DNA of 64,000 nt from an uncultured Caryophanales bacterium (GCA_946628045.1 CAMOVZ010000004.1:1-64000); one strand, 5' to 3'; counted from the stretch's first letter, positions 7,741 to 17,419 are shown. The notes: a model not told the origin generated them from the letters alone. Made by a program: numbers and translations.

Positions 7741-9984
7741 TTGAAGGAGTATATTGATTTTGTTTTGAAAAAAGAAAAAAAGCCGGTTGATATAGAAAAA
7801 TTATATAGAAAAATAGAAAAAATAAAAATGTTAGAAGATTCTAACTATTCTTTATCTTGTGATGAATTAAATGAGATTGATAATATTCTTTCTAAGGGAA
7901 TTGAAAAGTATGAATATTATAGAACACCTAAAGGTAATTATACCCTTCTTTATAAAACTTCATATAGAAAAGGTAGATTTCATGGTAATAAGATAGGTGA
8001 GGGTTTTGTAATTAGTAATACGCCTTTTGTTACTAAAGAAGGTAAAAGAATAGTTAAAGAAGAAAAGTTTGATATTAGTAAAAATGATTGTAATCATGCT
8101 ATAGATGGTGATTATGTATTAATAGATATAGGTGGAAATGGAAAAAAGCCTAGTGTTATTAAAATAATAGATAGAAATATAGGAAATATAGTAGGGACTG
8201 TTACTAAGATAGGATCTAAAGTTTATGTTAAACCTATAGATAAAAAGAAACAAATGTTAACTATTGAAATAAATGAAGAAATAGAAGATGGTAGTATAGT
8301 ATCTGTTTCTTTAGACGAAATAAAAGATGATAATTATTATATTGGTAAAATATTAAGAGTTTTTAAACATGCTAATAGTCCACACTCTAATGCTTTATTT
8401 GAAGCTTTTAAAAGTGGTATGCCCGAAGGATTTAGTGAAGAAAGTATTAAGCAATTAGATAGTATTCCAGATAGTGTTTTAGAAAAAGATAAAAAATACC
8501 GATTTGATTTTACTAAATGGGAAATATTTTCTATAGATGGAGAAGATACTAAGGATAAGGATGATGCCATATCTTTAAAAATACTTCCTAATGGTAATTA
8601 TTTATTGGGAGTACATATTGCAGATGTTAGTTATTATGTTCCAGAAAATAGCCCAATAGATAAAGATGCTTTTAGAAAAGGAACTTCTTATTATTTTGGA
8701 GGTTTAGTAGAGCCACAACTTCCTACTAAATTAAGTAATGGAATATGTTCTTTAAATGAGGGAGTGGAAAGACTTACTAAATCAATATTAATAGAATATG
8801 ATAGTGAAGGTTGTGTTGTTAGTAGGTCATTAGTTCCTAGTGTTATTAAATCTCGTGCTAGTTTGGTTTATGATAAGGTTAATGATTTATTAAGAGGTGT
8901 GAAAGTAGAAGAATATGAACCTTTTTTAGATACACTACAAAAAATGAATGATTTAACATATCAATTAAGAAAAAAACGTATATTAAATGGAGCTATTATA
9001 TTTAATAGACCAGAAGTTAAATTTAATCATGATGAATTAGGAAAACCAATAGATGTTACATTAAGATATGAAGATACAGCTAGTATGATTATAGAAGAGT
9101 TTATGTTGGCTGCTAATATTAATGTGGCTGAAATATTAACTGAAAATAAAATACCTTGTGTATATAGAATTCATGATGTACCTAATATTGAAAGATTAGA
9201 AGAATTTATGAGACTTTTAGATGCTATTAATATGCCTTTTGATTATGATGAAGAAGATATTATAAAGGATAAAAGAATATTACAAACTTTAAGTGTACAT
9301 ATTAATAAAGGTAATATATTTGCTCCTATGTTAAATACTAATTTAGTTAAATGTATGTCTCATGCATTATATAGTACAAATAATATAGGACATTTTGGTA
9401 TAGGTACTGATACATATTGTCATTTTACTTCACCAATTAGAAGATTAGCAGATTTAGCAATTAGTAGAATAATAGATCAATGTTATTTTGAAAGAAATTC
9501 TGTTGTTAAGGATAGAAATATAAAGAAATGGAATAATCTTGCTGATGATTATGCTAATCAGGCTTCTAAAATGGAAAAAGTAGAAGAAGATGTAGAAAAA
9601 AATGTATTATATATGGATACTTCTTTATATTTAAGTGATTATATAGGAGAAGAATTTGAGGGTACTATAATTACTGTAAGTAATAATGGTATTTGTGTAC
9701 AACTTGATAATTTATTAGAAGGAAGAGTACGTAATAGAAATTTAAATGGTGACTATATATATAATCCTTTAACTTTTACTTTAATATCTCTTGAAGATAA
9801 AGGTAATTATTATGTAGGAGATAGATTAAAATTAAAATTAGTTGATACTAATATTGATACTAAATCAGTAGATTTTGTAGTTTTAGAAAAAATAAAAGAA
9901 AATGTTATAAAAGATAAACATCATTCTAATCAATTTATTAAAATAAAAGGGCAGGATGATAAAAATAAAAAGGCTTATAATTAA
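7741..9984 (+). CDS. rnr: Exoribonuclease R (RNase R/VacB)
   Basis: A 747-aa protein, the usual size. The start is a TTG at 7741, eight nt after the G-rich SD GGGGGG (7728-7733); the in-frame TTGs at 7723 and 7726 overlap or precede the SD. Order: N-terminal helical/OB cold-shock region, RNB catalytic domain with the metal-binding Asp set in DGEDTKDKDDA (Asp266, 272, 274, 275), the family block HFTSPIRRLADL, and a C-terminal S1 domain (about 640-710). It degrades structured RNA 3' to 5' in the cytoplasm, with roles in mRNA turnover and rRNA quality control. The common partners smpB and secG are not next to it; it stands as a single unit between terminators. Confidence 0.93.
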   Translation: MKEYIDFVLKKEKKPVDIEKLYRKIEKIKMLEDSNYSLSCDELNEIDNILSKGIEKYEYYRTPKGNYTLLYKTSYRKGRFHGNKIGEGFVISNTPFVTKEGKRIVKEEKFDISKNDCNHAIDGDYVLIDIGGNGKKPSVIKIIDRNIGNIVGTVTKIGSKVYVKPIDKKKQMLTIEINEEIEDGSIVSVSLDEIKDDNYYIGKILRVFKHANSPHSNALFEAFKSGMPEGFSEESIKQLDSIPDSVLEKDKKYRFDFTKWEIFSIDGEDTKDKDDAISLKILPNGNYLLGVHIADVSYYVPENSPIDKDAFRKGTSYYFGGLVEPQLPTKLSNGICSLNEGVERLTKSILIEYDSEGCVVSRSLVPSVIKSRASLVYDKVNDLLRGVKVEEYEPFLDTLQKMNDLTYQLRKKRILNGAIIFNRPEVKFNHDELGKPIDVTLRYEDTASMIIEEFMLAANINVAEILTENKIPCVYRIHDVPNIERLEEFMRLLDAINMPFDYDEEDIIKDKRILQTLSVHINKGNIFAPMLNTNLVKCMSHALYSTNNIGHFGIGTDTYCHFTSPIRRLADLAISRIIDQCYFERNSVVKDRNIKKWNNLADDYANQASKMEKVEEDVEKNVLYMDTSLYLSDYIGEEFEGTIITVSNNGICVQLDNLLEGRVRNRNLNGDYIYNPLTFTLISLEDKGNYYVGDRLKLKLVDTNIDTKSVDFVVLEKIKENVIKDKHHSNQFIKIKGQDDKNKKAYN

Positions 9985-9996
9985 AGTCTTTTTTTT
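9967..9996 (+). terminator. Intrinsic terminator overlapping the rnr stop
   Basis: A 10-bp stem AAAAAGGCTT / AAGTCTTTTT with one G-U pair; the stop TAA is in the loop region. Confidence 0.7.
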
Positions 9997-10005
9997 ATTC
10001 TTTTG

Positions 10006-10034
10006 TTGATAAATCTTTTAGAAAATGTTATCAT
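10006..10034 (+). promoter_or_regulatory. Promoter of cdaA-cdaR
   Basis: TTGATA, 17-nt spacer, TATCAT. The leader to 10087 would be about 45 nt, longer than most in the window. Confidence 0.6.
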
Positions 10035-10086
10035 TATATTACATACGGGGTTGGTATAGAAAACTAGTGTGTTAGGAGATGACGTG

Positions 10087-10926
10087 ATGGCAATTAATTT
10101 ATCAGATATTTTAAATGTACTAAGAAAATTAGTTGATATTTCATTAGTATGGTTTATATTTTATTATATTTTAAAGAATATTAGAAATAATGTTAAACTT
10201 ACTTTAATTTTTAAAGGAGTAGCATTTGTAATTATACTTAGACTTATAAGTGATTGGTTAGGATTTATAACAGTAGGATACTTACTTGATTATATTATTC
10301 AATGGGGACCTGTTGCATTAATAATTATATTCCAACCTGAAATTAGAAATATACTTGAACAATTAGGAAGAAGTCATTTATTAGGTAGACATAAAGTATT
10401 AACTGTAGATGAAAGAGAACATATGGTATATGAAATGGTTAATGCAATTGATTATCTTCGCAAAGAGAGAATTGGTGCTTTAATAGTAATTGAACGAGAT
10501 ATTAGTTTAGGTAATTATATAGATAAAGCTAAAAAGTTATATGCAGATTTATCTAGTGATTTATTAATAGCAATATTCTATGAAGGTAATCCATTACATG
10601 ATGGTGGAGTTATTATTCAAGGAGATAGAATCACTTGTGCTGGAGCAGTATTCCCAACAAGTAATAGTTCTAAAATTAATAGACGTTTAGGTACTCGTCA
10701 TAGAGCGGCTTTAGGAGTTGCTGAAGAGACTGATGCAATATGTATTGTAGTTAGTGAAGAGACAGGTCGAGTTTCTATAGCATTAAAGGGAGAAATGCTA
10801 TATAACTTAACTATTGATGATGTTAGAATGATGTTAATCGATGAATTAAGACCTAAACAAGATATTGAAATAGATGAAGATGAAGAAGAAATAAAAGAGG
10901 AAGAGATTTATGAAGAAGATAGGTAA
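10087..10926 (+). CDS. cdaA: Diadenylate cyclase CdaA (DacA)
   Basis: A 279-aa protein making c-di-AMP from two ATP. Three N-terminal membrane segments (about residues 15-32, 45-60, 72-86) precede the DisA_N domain (about 100-250). The ATP-contact motif reads HDGG (Asp172-Gly173-Gly174) where HDGA is usual, and GTRHRAA (202-208) is intact. ATG 10087 is preferred to the GTG at 10069 because AGGAG (10074-10078) lies 8 nt before it. cdaR overlaps its 3' end, the conserved order in Bacillota, but glmM, which usually follows, is absent. c-di-AMP controls potassium and osmolyte uptake and wall homeostasis. Confidence 0.93.
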   Translation: MAINLSDILNVLRKLVDISLVWFIFYYILKNIRNNVKLTLIFKGVAFVIILRLISDWLGFITVGYLLDYIIQWGPVALIIIFQPEIRNILEQLGRSHLLGRHKVLTVDEREHMVYEMVNAIDYLRKERIGALIVIERDISLGNYIDKAKKLYADLSSDLLIAIFYEGNPLHDGGVIIQGDRITCAGAVFPTSNSSKINRRLGTRHRAALGVAEETDAICIVVSEETGRVSIALKGEMLYNLTIDDVRMMLIDELRPKQDIEIDEDEEEIKEEEIYEEDR

Positions 10927-12265
10927 TGGTATAGTAAGATTTTTTAGAAATGTTCTATTATTCTTCGATAGATGGTTAATAACTCCCTTAACTAAATTAA
11001 TATTAAAATTAATGAGATTTATCAAAGAATTAACTAAAAACTTTGATAAAATTTCAGGTAAAAAATCAACATTATTAGTAGTAAGTTTATTATTAGCGTT
11101 TGGTGTATTCTTTGTAATAGATCAAGAATCTAATGTAATGATAGATCAATATGCTGAAATACTTTATAATCAACCTGTAAGTGCAGTTTATAATGAAGAA
11201 TTATATGTAATTGAGGGTTTACCTAAGACAGTAGATGTTACTTTAATAGGACAAAGAAGACATATATTCTTAGCTAAACAATCTCCATCTAAAGGAGTAA
11301 GTGTAGATTTAACTGGTTTAAAACCTGGTAATCATAGAGTTACTTTAAAATATACTCAAAGATTAAAATCATTAGATTATAAATTAGATCCTTCACAAGT
11401 AACAGTTACTATATATGAAAAAGTTAGTGAAAATAGAAGTTTAACATATGACATACTTCATCAAGAAGCTTTAGATACTAAGTTATATGTTAGTAATGCT
11501 GAGATAGATCGTGGAGAAGTAATTATTAAGGGTGCTGAATATAAACTAAAAGAAGTTGCTAGTGTTAAAGCACTTGTTGATGTTAGAAATATTCCAAATC
11601 CAAAAGCTGGTGAAATAACAGTTAAGGATATACCATTAGTTGCATATGATAATGATGGTAAGAAAGTAAATGTAGAAATAGTTCCAAAAACTGTTAGTGC
11701 TAATGTTACTATTACATCACCAAGCAAAGAAGTACCAATTAGAATAATACCTAAAGGTAATTTAGCATTTGGTAAATCTATTAAATCAATGGATGCTAAT
11801 ATGTCTAAGATTACAGTATATGGAGCAGAAGATGCTGTAGAAAAACTAGAACAATTAGAAGTGGAAATAGATGTTAAAGGATTAGATAGAGATAAAGAAT
11901 TTAATGTTACATTAAAACGTCCTAAAGGAATTACAGAACTTTCTTCTAAGACAATGACAATTAAAGTTACTTTAGATAATTCATCTAGTAAAGAGATTGA
12001 AAATATACCAGTAGGTGCTGAAAATTTAGCTTCTAACTTAAAAGTTCAAGCATTAAGTGAATCAGATAGAGCAGTAACAGTTGTAGTTAAAGGTAGTGAG
12101 GATGCTATTAAAGATATTAGTGCTAATGATATAACTGCTTATGTTGATTTATCTAATTATGGTGTAGGAGAACATGAAGTAGAAGTTAAAGTTACAGGAA
12201 GTGACTTGAAACTATCTTATGGTTCTAAGACTAAAAAGATAAAGGTTAGAATTACACAAAAATAG
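10910..12265 (+). CDS. cdaR: CdaA regulator CdaR (YbbR-domain protein)
   Basis: A 451-aa protein with a basic N-terminal region, one membrane segment (about residues 53-71) and four extracytoplasmic YbbR repeats (about 80-165, 175-265, 270-350, 360-450), each with V-x-V-x-G...L-x-x-V patterns. CdaR binds CdaA in the membrane and modulates c-di-AMP synthesis. The start overlaps cdaA by 17 nt, so they are translationally coupled. A strong terminator follows directly, so the usual link to glmM is broken here. Confidence 0.88.
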   Translation: MKKIGNGIVRFFRNVLLFFDRWLITPLTKLILKLMRFIKELTKNFDKISGKKSTLLVVSLLLAFGVFFVIDQESNVMIDQYAEILYNQPVSAVYNEELYVIEGLPKTVDVTLIGQRRHIFLAKQSPSKGVSVDLTGLKPGNHRVTLKYTQRLKSLDYKLDPSQVTVTIYEKVSENRSLTYDILHQEALDTKLYVSNAEIDRGEVIIKGAEYKLKEVASVKALVDVRNIPNPKAGEITVKDIPLVAYDNDGKKVNVEIVPKTVSANVTITSPSKEVPIRIIPKGNLAFGKSIKSMDANMSKITVYGAEDAVEKLEQLEVEIDVKGLDRDKEFNVTLKRPKGITELSSKTMTIKVTLDNSSSKEIENIPVGAENLASNLKVQALSESDRAVTVVVKGSEDAIKDISANDITAYVDLSNYGVGEHEVEVKVTGSDLKLSYGSKTKKIKVRITQK

Positions 12266-12291
12266 GAATTGATATTCAATTCCTTTTTTTT
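12264..12291 (+). terminator. Intrinsic terminator of cdaA-cdaR
   Basis: Perfect stem AGGAATTG / CAATTCCT with a 5-nt loop and eight T. Confidence 0.92.
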
Positions 12292-12295
12292 GTGG

Positions 12296-12311
12296 TATAC
12301 TATATAGTATA
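12296..12311 (+). promoter_or_regulatory. 16-bp perfect palindrome over the -10 of the surface-protein gene
   Basis: TATACTATATAGTATA reads the same on both strands. It starts 4 nt after the terminator T run and 10 nt before the ATG at 12322 ends its upstream region, overlapping the only plausible -10 (TATACT). It may be an operator or simply an AT-rich promoter. Confidence 0.4.
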
Positions 12312-12321
12312 GTAGGTGTCT

Positions 12322-14487
12322 ATGAAAAAGAATAAGAAACATAAATGGAAATATCAGATTAATATAAAGAAAAAAATCTTAGTATTAATAATACTAGGAG
12401 TTTCTTTGTTTGTGGGATTAGGCTATGCTATCTTAGAGTCTAATTTGAATATTTTTGGAACACTAGAAGTATCTAAATATGATAAGACACTTTATGGTGT
12501 ATTTAAAAAAGAAGTAAATAAAGGATATGCAAAGAAATATAATGGAGACCATCAAGACTCAATGGACGCATCTAAATCAACACAAGATATATATCACTTT
12601 TATGCAGATACAGATGCTAAAGGAACAGAAATATTAAATAAAAATAATGTAGTATTTGCAGATCACTGTTGGCAAATGATTAGAACTACAGATACTGGTG
12701 GTGTTAGACTTTTATATAATGGGAAAGCAGAAGTTACAACAGTAAATAATGAAATACAGTATCATTGTGGAGATACGAGATTGCCTTCTTTAAGTGAAAT
12801 TAAAACCCGTGTATATATTGGTGGCACATATTTGTATGCTAGCGATTATACAGTATCAAAAAGTGGTGATGCTACAATCTACACTTTAGTAGAACCACAA
12901 AGCATAACAGTAGATAAAGATAACTCGGCTGATCAGATTGCTTATATAGCAGAACATTATCCATATACATGTAAGAATAACACAGGTACATGTACGATTT
13001 CTGTATCATCAGATTCTTCATTCTATAAAATAGATGGATTTTATAGTGTTGGATATGCAAATGCATATTTGTCAGTTAATGATGGTATTGGATTGAGTGA
13101 ATATAATATATCGTATGATTCTCTTGCATATGTGGGTTATATGTATAATAAGGTTTATCAAGTAAAATATAACTATGGGAGTCAACCTGGTACTGATAAA
13201 CCGTTATCAAATGCTTCATTAAGTACTTCTTATTGGTATGCAGATAGTATTACTTATGATGCTGCAACAAGCAAATATAGTTTAAATAGCCCATATAAAG
13301 TTTCCTCAGCATTAGAATATAAGGATTTAGTAGGAAAATATACACTTCAAAGTACAACTGATTCATCAGCAGAACAAAGTGCTCAATATATAGCTGCAGT
13401 TGAAGGGAACACATACTATTATAAAGGTGTACATTATGGATATGATAATGATCATTATACATATACATATGGAGATCGTGCTATAAATAATAGTGATGGA
13501 ACATATACAATATATGATGCTACAACAATAAATGTGAGTGATTATCCATTGTATTATAATGATATGAAAAATAAATTTTTATGTTTTTTGGCTGAAAATG
13601 ATACTTGTAGTGGTATGCGTTATATATCAGATGTATCTAAATATGATTTCAAATATGTATACCCTGTTTATTCAATATCTAAAGATTTTACTTATGATGG
13701 AAATAAATATACTTTGGGTAATGATAAAGTTGTATTAAGTGATTTATCTGTTTCAACTAATTTAGAATCGTTAAATAAACATCATTATACTTGTTTTAAT
13801 TTAAATGGAGAATGTGAAAAATTATATTATATTTTTTATTCTTTTTCAAGTGGTGGTAGTTATCCTTTATTCTATGTAGAACTTTCTGATGGTAAAAGTA
13901 TAGAAGATGCGCTAAATGAAATGTTATATGATGATGATGTAAACCAAATTGATTCAGTCATAAAGACAAAAATAGATGAATGGTATGAAAAAAAATTGAA
14001 AAATACAGTATATGAAGAAAAGTTGGACGATACAATATATTGTAATGATAGAAGTCAAAGTGCTTCATCAAATGGATGGATAGCTAATGGTGGAGATACA
14101 AGTGCTGATATACTTTTTGATTCGCCTAATGCTAATTTGAAATGCAGTAATATTACAGATTCATTTAGTTTGAATAATGAAAAAGCTAAATTAAAATATA
14201 GTATAGGTTTAATTACAAAAAATGAACTTGATTTGCTTAACGAACCAATAATGCGTTCTTCAAAAAAAAGATATTGGACTGCTACTCCACATTCATTTTA
14301 TCGTGAAGTTGCTTTAGAAAATTTTGTTAATCCTACTGGAATAACAGACGATTATAGTGTCAAAGAAAGATCTGTTGTATCTCAGCAAATGATGGTTCGT
14401 CCAGCAATCTCACTTGTTAAAGGTACTAAGTATTCTGATGGAGATGGATCTATGACTAATCCATATGTTGTGGATATGAGTGAATAA
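12322..14487 (+). CDS. Large Cys-containing surface protein with N-terminal anchor
   Basis: A 721-aa protein. AGGTG at 12314-12318 supports ATG 12322. The N-terminus is very basic, then one hydrophobic segment (about residues 18-38) running into GYAILESNLNIFGTLEV, a layout shared with TasA/camelysin-like secreted proteins (similarity noted by eye). The large outside part has many Cys in pairs (such as FLCFLAENDTC and CKNNTGTC), Tyr/Ser/Asp-rich stretches, a motif CWQMIRTTDTGGVRLLYNG near residue 115, and a C-terminal block with RYWTATPHS and MMVRPAISLVKG. I infer an adhesin-like or matrix protein. G/C-containing codons (tcg, acg, cgt) look commoner than in neighbouring genes, and two opposite-strand frames inside it are shadows. 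Confidence 0.55.
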   Translation: MKKNKKHKWKYQINIKKKILVLIILGVSLFVGLGYAILESNLNIFGTLEVSKYDKTLYGVFKKEVNKGYAKKYNGDHQDSMDASKSTQDIYHFYADTDAKGTEILNKNNVVFADHCWQMIRTTDTGGVRLLYNGKAEVTTVNNEIQYHCGDTRLPSLSEIKTRVYIGGTYLYASDYTVSKSGDATIYTLVEPQSITVDKDNSADQIAYIAEHYPYTCKNNTGTCTISVSSDSSFYKIDGFYSVGYANAYLSVNDGIGLSEYNISYDSLAYVGYMYNKVYQVKYNYGSQPGTDKPLSNASLSTSYWYADSITYDAATSKYSLNSPYKVSSALEYKDLVGKYTLQSTTDSSAEQSAQYIAAVEGNTYYYKGVHYGYDNDHYTYTYGDRAINNSDGTYTIYDATTINVSDYPLYYNDMKNKFLCFLAENDTCSGMRYISDVSKYDFKYVYPVYSISKDFTYDGNKYTLGNDKVVLSDLSVSTNLESLNKHHYTCFNLNGECEKLYYIFYSFSSGGSYPLFYVELSDGKSIEDALNEMLYDDDVNQIDSVIKTKIDEWYEKKLKNTVYEEKLDDTIYCNDRSQSASSNGWIANGGDTSADILFDSPNANLKCSNITDSFSLNNEKAKLKYSIGLITKNELDLLNEPIMRSSKKRYWTATPHSFYREVALENFVNPTGITDDYSVKERSVVSQQMMVRPAISLVKGTKYSDGDGSMTNPYVVDMSE

Positions 14488-14510
14488 AAGAAGAGTAATC
14501 TTCTTTTTTT
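14487..14510 (+). terminator. Intrinsic terminator
   Basis: Stem AAAGAAGA / TCTTCTTT, loop GTAA, T run. Confidence 0.85.
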
Positions 14511-14557
14511 GTGAATAAATCTTTTTTTAATTCATATTCTTTAGTATGAGGTGGAAT

Positions 14558-15541
14558 ATGAAACGAATTGTATTTATTTTATTAGTTTGTTTATTAGTAG
14601 TTACAGGTTGTGTTAGGGATGATAAAAATAGTATTGTTAATGGATTAGATAAAAAAATAAAAAATGGTTATAAATTAAGTGGTAGTTTGAATGTTATCAA
14701 TAATGATGAGAATTATGATTATGATGTAGATGTATATAAAAAGAATGATAATTATAAAGTAATTCTTACTAATAAAAATAATGATCATACACAGGTAATA
14801 TTGAAAAATAATGATGGAGTTTATGTGCTTACTCCAGCATTAAATAAGAGTTTTAAGTTTCAAAGTGATTGGCCATATAATAATTCGCAGATATATTTAT
14901 TAGATGCGTTAGTCAATGATATTAAAAATGATAAAAATAGTGAATTAATTAAAAAAGATAATAAATATATAATAAAAAGTTCTGTTAAATACATTAGCAA
15001 CAACAAGTTATCTAATCAAAAGATAGTATTAGGTAGTGATAAGACATTTGAAAAGGTTATAGTTTATGATAGTGATGGTATTGATGCTATGACTATGGAA
15101 TTTGATAGAATAGATTATGATTATAAGTTTAAAAAGAATGAATTTAGTTTAGATACTATTATTGATAATGAAGATAAAACTGATGTTAAGGAAACTAGTG
15201 GTATAGATGATATTATTTATCCTTTATATGTACCAGAAAATACTAAATTGGTGAATGAGGATAAGATAAAGAAAGAAAATGGAGAACGAGTAATAATGGA
15301 TTATGATGGGGATAAATCGTTTTTACTTGTTGAGGAGAATAGTGATGTATTTAATGAATTTACTGTTATTCCTACTGTAGGTGAGCCTTATTTAGTTATG
15401 GATACTTTAGGAGTAATGAGTGAGAATTCTTTATCATGGAGTAGTGATGGAATAGATTATTATTTAGTAAGTGATGTGATGAGTCAATCTGAACTTATTG
15501 AAGTAGCTCAAAGTATAGGTGGTATTGTTTCTATTAAATAA
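14558..15541 (+). CDS. LolA/GerS-like lipoprotein
   Basis: A 327-aa lipoprotein; ATG 14558 follows GAGGTGG and opens a signal peptide ending in VVTGC (Cys18). Residues about 30-190 form long beta hairpins with patterns such as LSGSLNVINN, VDVYKKNDNYKVIL and VILKNNDGVYVLTP, typical of the LolA/LppX/MucB fold found in Gram-positive GerS and YdcC proteins. A C-terminal part (about 205-327) looks like DUF4367. In clostridia GerS is needed for cortex muropeptide processing and germination; here a spore or envelope role is only inferred. A thioredoxin-fold protein and a CtpA protease follow as separate short units. Confidence 0.65.
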   Translation: MKRIVFILLVCLLVVTGCVRDDKNSIVNGLDKKIKNGYKLSGSLNVINNDENYDYDVDVYKKNDNYKVILTNKNNDHTQVILKNNDGVYVLTPALNKSFKFQSDWPYNNSQIYLLDALVNDIKNDKNSELIKKDNKYIIKSSVKYISNNKLSNQKIVLGSDKTFEKVIVYDSDGIDAMTMEFDRIDYDYKFKKNEFSLDTIIDNEDKTDVKETSGIDDIIYPLYVPENTKLVNEDKIKKENGERVIMDYDGDKSFLLVEENSDVFNEFTVIPTVGEPYLVMDTLGVMSENSLSWSSDGIDYYLVSDVMSQSELIEVAQSIGGIVSIK

Positions 15542-15570
15542 TTTTGCTATAATTAATATGGGTGAAATAT

Positions 15571-16083
15571 ATGGCAAATAAGAAGAAGACAAAAAGAAGA
15601 GAAGAGAGTAAAAGAATAGAAGAGGTAGTTAGTAATGATACAAATTTAGTAGATAAATTATTTATAGCTGGAGGAGTATTATTATTTATATTAGCTTTTT
15701 ATGGATTAACATTATATATTACTGGTAAAAATAGTGATGAAGTAAAAGAAGAAAAGAAAGAAGTAGAAATATCTAGAGAAGAAATAATTGTAGGTAGAAG
15801 TTTATCTATGAGTAAAGATGATTATTATGTAGTATATTATGATGATACTAATAGTGCTACTTATGATGAAATCATAAAGAAATATACTAAATCAATTTCT
15901 TTATACAAGGTAAATATGAGTAATGGTTTTAATAAGAAGTATGTTACTGATGGAGAAAGTAATAAATCTCCAAGTAAGGTAAGTGAATTTAAAATTAATG
16001 GACCTACTCTTATTAAAGTATCTAAAAATAAAGTAATTGAGTATGTTGAAGGAGAAGAAGCAATTAGAACTATTTTAAATTAG
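15571..16083 (+). CDS. Membrane-anchored thioredoxin-fold-like protein without CXXC
   Basis: A 170-aa protein with a Lys/Arg/Glu-rich cytosolic head, one membrane segment (about residues 30-50) and an outside domain. The order DYYVVYYDD, a helix, LYKVNM, INGPTLIKV and VIEYVEGEEAI is that of a thioredoxin fold, including the cis-Pro-like GPT, but there is no Cys in the active-site position and none in the protein. It would therefore be a binding or scaffold domain. ATG 15571 is chosen because GGGTG at 15560-15564 precedes it; TATAAT lies at 15548-15553. Confidence 0.45.
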   Translation: MANKKKTKRREESKRIEEVVSNDTNLVDKLFIAGGVLLFILAFYGLTLYITGKNSDEVKEEKKEVEISREEIIVGRSLSMSKDDYYVVYYDDTNSATYDEIIKKYTKSISLYKVNMSNGFNKKYVTDGESNKSPSKVSEFKINGPTLIKVSKNKVIEYVEGEEAIRTILN

Positions 16084-16092
16084 TTCTTTTTT
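16066..16092 (+). terminator. Intrinsic terminator overlapping the stop
   Basis: Stem AGAACTA / TAGTTCT around the TAG stop, then six T. Confidence 0.75.
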
Positions 16093-16132
16093 CTTCTAAT
16101 TTATGATATTATAGTTATGGGATGATGATATT

Positions 16133-17410
16133 ATGAAAAAAGATGTTAAGAAAAAGAAGAATACTAAGAAAAAGAAAAAAAATAGTTTTTTTAAGGATAT
16201 AAAAAAGACTATATCTAAACAAATTAATGGTAAAGATACAGGCTCTTTTTCTATTTTAGAAGTTATATTAATTATACTAATATCTATATTATTTGGAGTT
16301 ATTGTAGGATATTTTATTAATTATAGTAAGAATGATACAACTAAAGATTCTAATTTAAAAGAAATAGTTTCTACATATAATACGTTAGTTAATAATTATT
16401 ATGGCAAACTAGATAAGAGTAAAGTAAGTGATGCGGCTATTAAAGGTATGGTTGAATCATTGGGTGATCCTTATTCAAATTATATGAGTGGTGATGTAGC
16501 TGATGAATTTAATGAATCTATAGAAGGATCATTTACTGGTATTGGTGTAGTAATTCAAAATGGGGAAGAATATACTACTATTATTGAAGTGTATGAAGAT
16601 TCACCTGCTAATAAATCTGGATTGAAAGAAGGAGATGTCATCATCAAAGTTAATGGTGATGATGTTAAAGGTAAGACTGGTACTGAACTTGCTAAGATGA
16701 TTAGGGGTAAAAAAGGGACTAAAGTAAATCTTACTATTAAACGTGGGGATGAGGAATTAAATGTAGATGTTGTTCGTGATGTAGTAGATTTAATTAGTGT
16801 TACTGATAAAATAATCGAATATGAAGGAAAAAACATTGGATATATTAGAATTGATTCTTTTGCAGCTAATACTTATTCTCAATTTTATAAATCATTAAGA
16901 GCATTAGAAAATAAAAAAATTGATTCTTTGATAATTGATGTTAGAAGTAATCCGGGTGGACACTTACAACAAACAAAACAAATATTAAGTTTATTCTTTG
17001 ATAGTAAAACAGTTTTATATCAAATTAAATCAAAAGGAAAAGTTGAAAAAGCATATTCATATTCTAATGAAGTTAGAAAATATCCTATAGCTGTATTAAT
17101 AGATAGTGGTAGTGCTTCTGCTTCTGAGATACTAGCATCATGTTTTAAAGAAAATTATAAAAAAGTATATATTATAGGTACTACTACTTATGGTAAAGGT
17201 ACTGTTCAAAAAACTCAAACATTGAAAAATGGTACTACTATTAAATATACTACTGAGACATGGTTAACTTCTAAAGGTAAATTTATTAATAAACTAGGAG
17301 TTACTCCTACAGTAGAAGTTAAACTTGATGATGCATATTTTGAAAATCCTTGTGATGAAAATGATAATCAATTAAAAGAAGCATTAAATAAATTAAAAGA
17401 GTCTAAATAG
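16133..17410 (+). CDS. Carboxy-terminal processing protease (CtpA/CtpB, S41)
   Basis: A 425-aa protein: a poly-Lys cytosolic head, one membrane segment (about residues 42-63), a PDZ domain (about 135-215, GIGVVIQ ... GLKEGDVI) and the S41 protease domain (about 230-400). The Ser/Lys catalytic site is seen as GSASASE (326-332) and YGKGTVQ with Lys355. IDVRSNPGG (268-276) is the substrate-loop motif. Such proteases cleave secreted or membrane proteins at hydrophobic C-termini; in spore formers CtpB activates pro-sigma-K processing, which would fit this genome but is not shown by the sequence. It ends in a terminator shared with the convergent sortase. Confidence 0.9.
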   Translation: MKKDVKKKKNTKKKKKNSFFKDIKKTISKQINGKDTGSFSILEVILIILISILFGVIVGYFINYSKNDTTKDSNLKEIVSTYNTLVNNYYGKLDKSKVSDAAIKGMVESLGDPYSNYMSGDVADEFNESIEGSFTGIGVVIQNGEEYTTIIEVYEDSPANKSGLKEGDVIIKVNGDDVKGKTGTELAKMIRGKKGTKVNLTIKRGDEELNVDVVRDVVDLISVTDKIIEYEGKNIGYIRIDSFAANTYSQFYKSLRALENKKIDSLIIDVRSNPGGHLQQTKQILSLFFDSKTVLYQIKSKGKVEKAYSYSNEVRKYPIAVLIDSGSASASEILASCFKENYKKVYIIGTTTYGKGTVQKTQTLKNGTTIKYTTETWLTSKGKFINKLGVTPTVEVKLDDAYFENPCDENDNQLKEALNKLKESK

Positions 17411-17419
17411 ACTCTTTTT
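17395..17419. terminator. Bidirectional terminator between ctpA and the sortase
   Basis: Perfect stem AAAAGAGTCT / AGACTCTTTT, loop AAAT. It contains the stop codons of both convergent genes, which overlap by 8 bp. Confidence 0.9.

Noticed and set aside
12872..13468. Two minus-strand reading frames inside the large surface-protein gene
   Set aside because: Their composition (runs of Tyr, His, Leu, Met) is that of reverse-complement shadows; no RBS or promoter, and the plus-strand frame is long and coherent.
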